DNA of 64,000 nucleotides from an uncultured Aureispira sp. (lineage in GTDB: Bacteria; Bacteroidota; Bacteroidia; Chitinophagales; Saprospiraceae). The translations under genes were made by a program, and so were the position numbers. The notes under the pieces were generated by a model. The model had not been told where the DNA came from, ran no database searches, and saw nothing but the letters and a program-made list of their open reading frames with translations. The stretch covers positions 1-64,000 of the forward strand of contig CAJQQM010000040.1 of the NCBI GenBank assembly GCA_905480485.1. Reading direction: 5' to 3'. Shown piece after piece: positions 1 through 8,328 of this stretch. How positions within the stretch are numbered: position 1 is the first letter of the stretch; the number at the start of each line of letters is the position of its first letter.

Positions 1-614
1 AGGCCAGAAACACAGGTGTCCGAAAATTTTGTTCCTTTGTCATCAACTTTTAGTATCTCAACCTCTAGGTACTCAAAGGTATTCATTCGTTTGCTTTGAT
101 TGAATAAATCTGTTAAATCTGCAGCATATGTCCCCGAATAAACCATGTGCCCGCCGCGAAGGAAATCCACATTTGTTTGGGCAATCAATCGTTTTTGGGC
201 ATCTAAAAAACGCAACTCAAAGGCGGCAACTCGATTGTTTTTGTTCCAGCTTTGTGTTGATTTCATATAACCCGGCTCAAAAGCAATAATATAAGGCAAC
301 TCTTTTTTCTTAAACTTAAAAGTTATTGTTTCGCCAATTCCATTGCCTTTAACTCCTTCAACCCACACAGTACCGGGGTTATAATCAATCAGATGCGACT
401 TATCGTACATATTGTTATTACTTTCTAAGGTACTGCTGACATCCACCGAAATAGGAAAGTAAAGTTTAGCTTCGTATACATCGTACGTTTTTCCGTTAAA
501 ACTATATATTTTATCCACCTTTCCAACTTTGACGGGCGTTTGATGATCCGTTTGTGCTGAAACATATTGGAAACATAGGCCAAAAAATAAGGTGTAAAGA
601 ATTCGAATATTCAT
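1..614 (-). CDS. Secreted protein with NADase-type glycan-binding-like domain (partial, N-terminal 204 aa)
   Basis: The reading frame opens at an ATG at 614 and runs leftward off the window edge, so only the N-terminal 204 residues are visible. Residues 1-20 form a Sec signal peptide (hydrophobic core, cleavage near VSA/QT). Residues 71-101 contain DYNPGTVWVEG followed by GNGIGETITFKF. This is the pattern of discoidin-like glycan-binding domains attached to NADase-type proteins, in which a 'D..p.TaWvEG..G.GiGE' loop starts a beta-sandwich. The match is by eye. The function of the missing C-terminus is unknown, and the product is probably exported or surface located. No promoter match was found upstream. 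Confidence 0.7.
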   Translation of the reverse strand, partial: MNIRILYTLFFGLCFQYVSAQTDHQTPVKVGKVDKIYSFNGKTYDVYEAKLYFPISVDVSSTLESNNNMYDKSHLIDYNPGTVWVEGVKGNGIGETITFKFKKKELPYIIAFEPGYMKSTQSWNKNNRVAAFELRFLDAQKRLIAQTNVDFLRGGHMVYSGTYAADLTDLFNQSKRMNTFEYLEVEILKVDDKGTKFSDTCVSG

Positions 615-1095
615 TTGTATCGCTTTAATAGTTGAATTGTTTTGAAGGCTAAATTCAGTTAGCTAATATAATACATCTATACTTTTTTGCCTTAACTAAG
701 TCAAATTCTTTGCCAATTTCAAAAAAATAGCGCCCAATAAGAATATCGTTACAGAAGGCAATCCCCACAAAAAACTTTCATTATCGCTCATTGAATAAGA
801 TGTCTATTCTAGTTGACAACGACATTGTTCTTAGTAGCCGAAGCCACTTACAAACTAGAAACCCTTGAAGCCTAGAGAATAAATCTTTAAGCTTAATTCT
901 GAAATCAACAAAAAAAGAACACCACAAATATACTGGTAATCAACTAATTAAAACACATACCAATGTATTCAGGAAACTATGTAGATATAAAACCGTCCTT
1001 GTATTGTTGAAATTGGAATGGAATATGTATTGCTATTAAGCAGATTATTACTGTTACTGTCCTGATACGCTTTTGTCTTAACAAATTTTCTAAGC
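615..1095. other. Divergent intergenic region, 481 bp, no gene recognised
   Basis: This AT-rich gap lies between the leftward partial gene and the rightward DUF5686 gene and must hold both promoters. I see no exact TAnnTTTG box on either strand. The only translatable item is a 22-codon frame from the ATG at 800, which I do not regard as a gene. No hairpin with a T-run was seen. Confidence 0.5.
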
Positions 1096-3612
1096 ATGAA
1101 CCTTAAACAAATAAGTTGGAGTATTTGCATCCTTTTTTTTATCAGTCAAGGTATTTGGGCCCAAAAAACAACGACTGTTTTTGGGACCATTCGAGATGCT
1201 AAAAACAACGAAAGTTTACCGTTTGTCAACGTATCATTTGTAGGTACTGCAGCCGGTGTAACCTCCACTATGGAAGGAAATTATAGCATCGAAACTCATG
1301 AAAATATTGATAGTATTTGTTTCACATTTTTGGGCTATAATTCCAAAAAATTTAAAATTAAAAAAGGCAAAGCCCAGGCATTAAATATAAGCTTATCAGA
1401 GAGTGGTTTAGAATTATTGACAGCTACAGTAACGGATAAAAAACATAAAAAACGAGTAAAAGACACGGCGGCTATTGCCTTGTGGAGAAATGTAGTAAAA
1501 CATTGGCCCGAAAATAGTATTAAAGCGGCCGATAATGCCTCTTTCAAAGACTACAGTAACACCAATTTCGACTGGCTTAAACCTGGAGAAAAACTATTGG
1601 GTTCTAAACTGTTTGGAAAACCCATGAACATCATGCGAAATCATGTTCAGACTGAAGAAAATGGGGATACCTATTTGCCTGTTCTAAACAAAGAAACAAT
1701 TAAGGAGTTCAGCTATAGAAAAACCCCAAAAAAGACAGTCGAATATATTATTTCTGATCGTTTTTCAGGAATAGAAAATGAAGCGACAGCTAGTTTTTTG
1801 GGCTCCAAAGTTAATAAAGTAGATCCTTTCAAAAACCTTACAGTAATCGTAGGAAAATCCTTTATTGGCCCTTTATCAGCCACTTCAGATATACATTACA
1901 ACTATTTTCTCACCGACTCTGTGGAAAGGGATGGCGATAAATACTATTTACTCACCTTTGTGGGTAAACGTAAGCAAGACTACACCTTTTTGGGGAATGC
2001 ATGGGTACACAAGAAAACCTATGGCGTCGAATCTATTGAAATGGAAATTTCCCCGCACATTGCTTTGAATCATATTCATACCATTAATGTGCATCAACAA
2101 TACGAACAAACTGTTGAAGGCTATTGGCTTATAATGAAGCAAAACATTACGACCATTGCTAAGATAGATTTCATCGATATTGGCACGCGCAAAAATAGGA
2201 ACAAAAAAAATCAGATACGTATACGAAACGTAATGAAACGCTTTGATTTGAAAATTAATAAAGGGGTTGATGAGAATAGAATGAAAGGCGATTATGTTCA
2301 ATATGCCGAGGGATACAAAAAAAGAACTGAACAGTTTTGGGTGGCGTCTCGTCCCGAACCACTCGATACGATTTCTGCGGGGGTACATCTAATGATGGAC
2401 TCTATTCAAAATACACCCCTCTACAAAATAATGGACTACCTGACCTATGCCTCTGCTACGTCACATCTAAAAGCCGGCCCAATAGAATTTGGAAAATTTG
2501 CAGAATTTGTCAGCTGGAACGACATAGAAGGGCCAAGAATTAAATTAGGTGTACGCAGTTCCAAAAAACTGAGCGATAAAATACAAATTGGAAGCTACGC
2601 GGCCTATGGATTCAAGGATAAAAAATGGAAATATGGTATCAAAGGAAAATTTCACCTACCTCGAAAAAACAGGCGTTGGCATATGCTTACGCTTCAATAT
2701 GCTGCTGATTTTCAGATGTTGGGAAATAACGACCACCAAATTTTGACGAACGATAATATTATCGCTTCGATAACCCGTGCAACTCCGATTAGTAAATTAA
2801 TGTTTATTCGACAGGGCTTAATCGCGTATGAAAAAGATTGGTTTCAAGGCTTTCATAGTAGAATTGGTTTTCGCTGGCGTAAATTTTATACAGTCGACAA
2901 CGGTTTTCAGTTTACCTCGGGCGATGGTACTACGCCTATACCCTCCTTTACTACCTCCGAAATTAAACTAAAATTACATTGGGGGCACAAACAAAAATAT
3001 TGGACCTCATTTTCTGGCTTTGATCGTTTTTTTATGGGTAGTCGCTTACCTATAGTTGATTTTGAGTACACTGCCGGAATCAAAGGCCTGTTGGGCGGAG
3101 ATTATAATTACCACAAACTAGACTTGTCTATATCACAGCGTTTTAGCACCCCTTTCGGATATATGATCTACAAAATAAAAGGAGGCAAAATTTTTGGAGA
3201 TGCCCCTTATCCCCTTTTAAAAGTTCATTTGGGCAACCAATCTATACTCCGAAATGCCGGGGCCTATGCCATGATGAATGATTTTGAATTTGTCAGTGAT
3301 GCCTACGGTGCGCTGTGGGTAGATTATCATTTTGATGGTTTAATTTTGAACACACTACCCCTTATAAATAAACTAAAATGGCGTTCTATTTTTATGTTCA
3401 AGGGCCTTTATGGCAGCATGCGTTCTAGCAATCGTGCGCTAATGGATATGCCCGAAAGTATTGCTGCGCCTAATTTTTACGCCGAAATTGGTTTTGGCAT
3501 TGAAAATATTTTTAAAGTCTTACGGGTTGATTTTATGTGGCGACTCACACAATTGGGCCAAGCAAATGTGCGTCCTTTTGGTGTCAATATTGTTTTTCAG
3601 CCAAAATTTTAA
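1096..3612 (+). CDS. DUF5686 outer-membrane protein with carboxypeptidase-regulatory-like domain
   Basis: This 838-residue product has a signal peptide (residues 1-22, ending WAQ). A carboxypeptidase-D regulatory-like beta-sandwich follows at about 27-110 (FGTIRDAKNNESLPFVNVSF, then GVTSTMEGNYSI). The long remainder, from about 115 to 838, is typical of the DUF5686 family: alternating short polar/aromatic strands to the C-terminal KF, as in an outer-membrane beta-barrel. These proteins are common in Bacteroidota, and their molecular role is not established; surface or envelope function is inference. Length is normal for the family. It stands alone, with a 170-bp gap before the glycosyltransferase pair. 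Confidence 0.85.
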   Translation: MNLKQISWSICILFFISQGIWAQKTTTVFGTIRDAKNNESLPFVNVSFVGTAAGVTSTMEGNYSIETHENIDSICFTFLGYNSKKFKIKKGKAQALNISLSESGLELLTATVTDKKHKKRVKDTAAIALWRNVVKHWPENSIKAADNASFKDYSNTNFDWLKPGEKLLGSKLFGKPMNIMRNHVQTEENGDTYLPVLNKETIKEFSYRKTPKKTVEYIISDRFSGIENEATASFLGSKVNKVDPFKNLTVIVGKSFIGPLSATSDIHYNYFLTDSVERDGDKYYLLTFVGKRKQDYTFLGNAWVHKKTYGVESIEMEISPHIALNHIHTINVHQQYEQTVEGYWLIMKQNITTIAKIDFIDIGTRKNRNKKNQIRIRNVMKRFDLKINKGVDENRMKGDYVQYAEGYKKRTEQFWVASRPEPLDTISAGVHLMMDSIQNTPLYKIMDYLTYASATSHLKAGPIEFGKFAEFVSWNDIEGPRIKLGVRSSKKLSDKIQIGSYAAYGFKDKKWKYGIKGKFHLPRKNRRWHMLTLQYAADFQMLGNNDHQILTNDNIIASITRATPISKLMFIRQGLIAYEKDWFQGFHSRIGFRWRKFYTVDNGFQFTSGDGTTPIPSFTTSEIKLKLHWGHKQKYWTSFSGFDRFFMGSRLPIVDFEYTAGIKGLLGGDYNYHKLDLSISQRFSTPFGYMIYKIKGGKIFGDAPYPLLKVHLGNQSILRNAGAYAMMNDFEFVSDAYGALWVDYHFDGLILNTLPLINKLKWRSIFMFKGLYGSMRSSNRALMDMPESIAAPNFYAEIGFGIENIFKVLRVDFMWRLTQLGQANVRPFGVNIVFQPKF

Positions 3613-3713
3613 AATCTAGTCCTTCAAAACAGCTAAGCCTTGCTTTTTTGCTTACTTAATGGTTCAACCTTGCTTATTTAGGCTAATAAATCAACTGCTT
3701 TATTTTTTTTTTG

Positions 3714-3721
3714 TAAATTTG
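3714..3721 (+). promoter_or_regulatory. Bacteroidota -7 box TAAATTTG
   Basis: This is an exact match to the Bacteroidota TAnnTTTG -7 element. Transcription would begin around 3726-3728, downstream of the earliest in-frame GTG (3721), which argues for translation starting at the GTG at 3784. No clear TTTG -33 element lies at the usual spacing. Confidence 0.5.
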
Positions 3722-3783
3722 TGCGATTTATTAAAAAGCATGAAATCTGGCAAAAAATAATTAAGTATAACCATCATTTATTA

Positions 3784-5301
3784 GTGAAATCCAATCAAAA
3801 AATAGCGTCATCATTTAATTGGGATAAGAATGCAAGCCGAATTCTGATGATATTGTTAGGAGGATTTTTCCTTTCTAAGCTTCTAAGTCTAAATGTGCCT
3901 TTCTTTCATGATGAATTAGGGGTTTATGGGAAAGCTATATTTTATATGATAGATAATGGGCCTACTATTATCCCGGGTGATGTAGACCCTATCATTTCTA
4001 GAGGGCATCCACTTTTCTTTATATTTTTTGTCAGTTCATGCACTTCGCTTTTGGGAGGCAGTTATATTTCAGCAAGATTGGTTATATTGATGATTTCGGT
4101 AGGACTACTCCTGACTACCTATTTTCTTGGCAAAGAACTGGCCTCAAAAAAAGTAGGATTAATTGCGGTATTCTTATTCATTTTTCAGCCTATATTTTTT
4201 GCTCAAAGCACCCTGGTGTTGCCTGAAATTTTCCTTTCTTTTCTAGGGTCAATCACTATTTTGTTTTATCTCCGGAAAAATTACGGGATGTATTTTCTGT
4301 TTGGTAGTATGCTGATACTTACTAAAGAAACAGCTATTGTAGTTTTTGCAGGGATTGTTCTGAATGAATGGTATAAAGAAAAATTTCGAATCAATTGGAA
4401 CTTGATACTTCGTTCTGTCAAATACTCCTTGCCAATTATTTGTTTAGTCGTTTTTTTAATCGTTCAAAAAATTCAACACGGTTGGTTTTTATACCCCTAT
4501 CATACCGGGTTTATTTCTTTTTCTGCTTCAGATATATACAATAGACTTTGGGCTTGTTTAAAGCATTTCTTTTTGGATCAGAATCGCTCTTTGATGCTAA
4601 TTCCATTAGCTTTTTCCCTATTCAAAGCCTCTAAAAGTGATTTTAAAAAGTTTGTGAATACGCATTCATTATCGTTTTTTGTAGGCTTGATGATGTTTAG
4701 CTTTTCGGGCTTGAATTATTTTATGTCTCGATATTTGTTGCTAATATATCCCTTATTTTTTTTAGCAATGGTGCATATATTTGAATCCAAAAAAACCCCC
4801 TTGGCTTTCTATTTTATTTATTTTTTAATAACGGTTGTTTTTTTTCATTATCAAACAGAAGAATTCAGAACAGATGATGAAATGTCATATGCTATATCTG
4901 TCCTTAGCCTAAAGAAAGGAATTGATGAATTGGATAAAATATCTCAGGGAGATTCAATGAATGTACATGCTTTATTCCCAAGTTGTTTTGCCCTAGAAGA
5001 TACTCGATATGGATATACTAATAATCCTAACTACAAAATTTTTGTAAAATACAAAGACAGTGTCGACTATATAATAAGAGGTCGACACGCAATTTATAGC
5101 AAGCAAAAGCACCAAGAAGAGAAAGCATATTTATTGAAAAAAGACCTTAAAACTTTTTCTAATTCCTGGACGGCTATCGATACATTGCTGTACAATAAAG
5201 AAGCATTAAAACAATCCCCTATCGAACAAGTATACGGTCAAAAGTATTATTTTCATGATGTTAGAATTTTTAAAACCAATAATAAACAGGTGCATCAATA
5301 A
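3784..5301 (+). CDS. GT39-type membrane glycosyltransferase, copy 1
   Basis: This is a polytopic membrane protein with an N-terminal FFHDELGVYG motif, matching the acidic first extracytoplasmic loop of glycosyltransferase family 39 / PMT-like enzymes, which use polyprenyl-phosphate sugars. About ten hydrophobic segments follow, then a soluble C-terminal tail. I chose the GTG at 3784 (505 aa): the -7 box overlaps the earlier GTG at 3721, and this start places the HDE motif at residue 42, against 41 in the paralogue next door. The open frame extends back to 3721 (526 aa). The next gene is a clear paralogue (shared FHDE-GVYG, RGHPLFF, QPIFxAQSTxxLPE, LTKET, SRYLLL/TRYLLL). Acceptor and sugar are unknown. 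Confidence 0.8.
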   Translation: MKSNQKIASSFNWDKNASRILMILLGGFFLSKLLSLNVPFFHDELGVYGKAIFYMIDNGPTIIPGDVDPIISRGHPLFFIFFVSSCTSLLGGSYISARLVILMISVGLLLTTYFLGKELASKKVGLIAVFLFIFQPIFFAQSTLVLPEIFLSFLGSITILFYLRKNYGMYFLFGSMLILTKETAIVVFAGIVLNEWYKEKFRINWNLILRSVKYSLPIICLVVFLIVQKIQHGWFLYPYHTGFISFSASDIYNRLWACLKHFFLDQNRSLMLIPLAFSLFKASKSDFKKFVNTHSLSFFVGLMMFSFSGLNYFMSRYLLLIYPLFFLAMVHIFESKKTPLAFYFIYFLITVVFFHYQTEEFRTDDEMSYAISVLSLKKGIDELDKISQGDSMNVHALFPSCFALEDTRYGYTNNPNYKIFVKYKDSVDYIIRGRHAIYSKQKHQEEKAYLLKKDLKTFSNSWTAIDTLLYNKEALKQSPIEQVYGQKYYFHDVRIFKTNNKQVHQ

Positions 5302-5334
5302 ACGCGAAAAAGAGTTCAAATCCATAAATTTAAA

Positions 5335-6843
5335 ATGAATAAAATCAACACAAATATTAAATCCACTAAGGAAGAAAAAACGATTATTGTGTTGATAATT
5401 TTGTTGATTGCTTTTTTTGCTTCCAAGATATTCACCCTTTACACTCCCCTATTCCACGATGAAATTGGCGTCTATGGTCGCTTGCTTTTTTATATGTACG
5501 AAAAGGGTCCGAGCATGCATCCTGCCGATGTAACGCCAGAATTTGGCCGAGGACATCCTTTGTTTTTTACCTATTTTTTGAGTCTTGTCAGCAGTTGTTT
5601 TGCCAAAAATTATATTGCTGCAAGGTCGGTCGTTCTCTGCTTATCTGTACTGACGGTTTGCTGCACGTATGGCCTAGCCCAAAAGTTGACGGATGCTAAA
5701 ACAGCGGCTATAGTTAGTATACTACTGATTTTTCAACCAATATTTTACGCTCAAAGCACGATGATTTTGCCCGAAATCATGCTTTCGTTACTTGGTTTAT
5801 TATGCTTAATTACTTATTTAAACCAACAATTTTGGCTCTATTGCATCGTAGCTAGCTTGTTGTTGCTTACCAAAGAAACCGGAGTCGTAGTGTTAGGAAC
5901 CGTGGCCCTAAATGAATGGAAAAACAGAGGATTTAGCTTTAGGTGGAAGTCCTTGCTTCATTGCATTCGATGGTTGGCCCCCCTCTGTACCTTAATACTC
6001 TTTTTTGTTATTCAAAAACAAGCCTACGGCTGGTATTTATACCCCTTTCACACCAGTTTAATTTCTTTTAATCCCGCTACGATTCTGATTCGTTTTGCAC
6101 TTAACTTTTCTAATTTATTGCTCGACCAAGGCCGATTTCTACTGTTCATTGCCTTTATCTATAGTAGTTGGAAAATGGGTCGTCCGTCCTTCATTAAATT
6201 AATCGACCGTTACTTTTTGTTACTAGCATATATAGGGCTGATGTTACTCTTTTCATCCCTTAATTATGTCATGACCCGATATTTGTTGCTGATATTGCCT
6301 GCCAGTCTCTTGTTTTTGACCATAGGCATTCAACCCTATTTTTTCAAAGTAAAATATCTATTCACTTACTTAATACTAAGCCTCCCTTTTCAGTTCAGTT
6401 TTCTGTACTTCAGGCAAGATAATGACATGGGCTATCTGATTGTAGTGGAAAACATGCAGCAAAGCATTGCAAAATTGGATGAATTAACAAAGGGTAAACC
6501 TGCCATGATTTGGGCCCAATTCCCTGAATTAAATGCCCTTGATTTTAGGCATGACGGCTACGTCAAAAACCCCAATTATGTCTTGCGAACAGTCTACAAA
6601 GATTCGATTGATTATATCCTGATTAGTGACCGCGATTATCTAGACAATGATAAATTAGTCAATAATATGGAATACCAAATCGAAAACAAAGTTGATTCTA
6701 TACTCAATGATTCAATCGCATTTCAAAACAGCGGCTTTGAACTTGTATATGAAAAAGTTCTTTTTTTTAACCGACAGCGTATTTTTAGAACCAATAATAA
6801 TCAATACCGTGCAGCAGATTATTATTTAAAAGTAGAAGATTAA
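5335..6843 (+). CDS. GT39-type membrane glycosyltransferase, copy 2
   Basis: This 502-residue polytopic membrane protein is collinear with the preceding gene, from LFHDEIGVYG (residues 39-48) through RGHPLFFTYF, QPIFYAQSTMILPE, LLLTKET and MTRYLLL to a similar C-terminal tail (KNPNY, YKDSIDYI). The 33-bp gap and shared strand suggest one transcript and an origin by tandem duplication. By family it should transfer a sugar from a lipid-phosphate donor on the periplasmic side, for instance to glycoproteins or envelope glycans. That is family knowledge plus inference; no substrate can be read from the sequence. Confidence 0.82.
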   Translation: MNKINTNIKSTKEEKTIIVLIILLIAFFASKIFTLYTPLFHDEIGVYGRLLFYMYEKGPSMHPADVTPEFGRGHPLFFTYFLSLVSSCFAKNYIAARSVVLCLSVLTVCCTYGLAQKLTDAKTAAIVSILLIFQPIFYAQSTMILPEIMLSLLGLLCLITYLNQQFWLYCIVASLLLLTKETGVVVLGTVALNEWKNRGFSFRWKSLLHCIRWLAPLCTLILFFVIQKQAYGWYLYPFHTSLISFNPATILIRFALNFSNLLLDQGRFLLFIAFIYSSWKMGRPSFIKLIDRYFLLLAYIGLMLLFSSLNYVMTRYLLLILPASLLFLTIGIQPYFFKVKYLFTYLILSLPFQFSFLYFRQDNDMGYLIVVENMQQSIAKLDELTKGKPAMIWAQFPELNALDFRHDGYVKNPNYVLRTVYKDSIDYILISDRDYLDNDKLVNNMEYQIENKVDSILNDSIAFQNSGFELVYEKVLFFNRQRIFRTNNNQYRAADYYLKVED

Positions 6844-6876
6844 TTCTTTGGACTTGAGCGATATTAGCCGACTGAC

Positions 6877-8094
6877 TCATCGTAGTTTACCAGCTATAAA
6901 GGCCGTCGTCCAGGCTGCCTGAAAATTATAGCCTCCCGTTATTCCATCTATATCCATTACTTCGCCAGCAAAATACAAATTTTTACATATTTTCGACTGC
7001 ATACTTTTTACATCAATATCTTGTAATGCAAGCCCACCACAAGTAACAAACTCTTCTTTGAAGGTTGTTTTCCCCTGTACTTTATAACAGTCGTTTGTCA
7101 AAACATTTATCAATTTATTCACCCCTTTTTTGCCCAGTTCACCCCATTTTTTATGGAAAGGCAAATGCACTTTTTTTAATAAAAAATGCCATAGTCGTTC
7201 GGGCAGCAGATAGGGACGGTAATTGGCAAGGATTTTATTTTTGTGATTATCAACAATATTATTCAGAAATGACCGCACCCGTTCATTGTTCAATTCATCC
7301 ACCCAATTGACCTGTAAGGTAAAATCATAATTCATTTCGCTTAGAATTCGGGCACCGAAAGCAGACAATTTAAGAACAGAAGGGCCACTCATTCCCCAGT
7401 GTGTGATAAGCAAAGGGCCATCAGATTTGAGTTTTGTCCCCTGAATACTTGTCTGATTATTTTCTACGACAATACCCATCAGTTCTTTTACCGATTCCTG
7501 AGGCATATTAAAGGTAAATAAAGAAGGAACAGGATCGACAATTTGATGGCCCAAAGATTCGAGCCATTCTAGCCCCTTTCGTTTAGGACTACCACCAGTA
7601 GCAACAATTACTTTGTCAAAAACTTGTATAGATTGGGCTGCTTTCGAAAAATGTAGTTGCCATTGATCTTTATCTGTTGCTATGATTGAATGCACAGGAT
7701 GCTGAACCATAACTTGTATCGATAGGCGGCTACATTCTTTAAGGAGACAATCGATAACTACTTGCGAATCTTGTGCCTTTGGGAAAACACAGGCATCTTC
7801 TTGCTCGACTAAAGGTACCCCACGTGCTTCGAACCACTGTATACAATCGTGATTGTCAAATTCATAAAAGGCTTTCTTGAGGAAGCGTTCCCCTCTCGGG
7901 TAGGCTTGAGACAAGGCGCGAACCGACGGACAAGCATTAGTAACATTACAGCGACCTCCTCCCGAAATTTTCACTTTAGACAAGACCCTTTTCGATTTTT
8001 CATATAAGGTAACTTGAGCATTTGGATAATTTTCGGCAGCTGCAATTGCCGAAAAAAAACCGGCAGCACCTCCACCTATGACAGCAATTTTCAT
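6877..8094 (-). CDS. HI0933/YhiN-family FAD-dependent oxidoreductase
   Basis: This 405-residue flavoprotein has an N-terminal dinucleotide-binding motif GGGAAG (about residues 7-12), then LYEKSKRVLSKVKISGGGRCNVTNA, the signature of the HI0933/YhiN (BaiN-like, 'aminoacetone oxidase') family. An internal VATGG follows, and the C-terminal GEVMDIDGITGGYNFQ is the second FAD-contact motif. The length is normal. The family lacks a firmly defined physiological substrate. The gene converges on the glycosyltransferase pair (33-bp gap) and is divergent from comEC, with its own -7 box upstream. Confidence 0.88.
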   Translation of the reverse strand: MKIAVIGGGAAGFFSAIAAAENYPNAQVTLYEKSKRVLSKVKISGGGRCNVTNACPSVRALSQAYPRGERFLKKAFYEFDNHDCIQWFEARGVPLVEQEDACVFPKAQDSQVVIDCLLKECSRLSIQVMVQHPVHSIIATDKDQWQLHFSKAAQSIQVFDKVIVATGGSPKRKGLEWLESLGHQIVDPVPSLFTFNMPQESVKELMGIVVENNQTSIQGTKLKSDGPLLITHWGMSGPSVLKLSAFGARILSEMNYDFTLQVNWVDELNNERVRSFLNNIVDNHKNKILANYRPYLLPERLWHFLLKKVHLPFHKKWGELGKKGVNKLINVLTNDCYKVQGKTTFKEEFVTCGGLALQDIDVKSMQSKICKNLYFAGEVMDIDGITGGYNFQAAWTTAFIAGKLR

Positions 8095-8124
8095 ACATAT
8101 AATTTATAGCCCTTTTGCAAGTCT

Positions 8125-8132
8125 CAAAGGTA
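8125..8132 (-). promoter_or_regulatory. Bacteroidota -7 box TACCTTTG (minus strand)
   Basis: Read on the minus strand this is an exact TAnnTTTG match, about 30 bp upstream of the flavoprotein ATG at 8094. No convincing -33 element was seen, so support rests on the -7 box and its position. Confidence 0.45.
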
Positions 8133-8328
8133 GGAAAGATTTATTAAAAGTTGCTTGCTATTGGCCTGAAGATACTATATTTTATCTTGAACAGAGACTA
8201 CAAAAGTTAACATACAGCTACTAATCAGGCCTTTAAAGCCTCATATACCTTAGATGTATATTTTGTTTTGTTCACATTTTTTTTTAGTTTGAAAGAGTTT
8301 ACTTTTTCAAAATAAGTACTTTAACAGT

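Noticed and set aside
1948..2388. 146-codon frame antisense to the DUF5686 gene
   Set aside because: It lies wholly inside a well-supported gene and has no recognisable domain or promoter.
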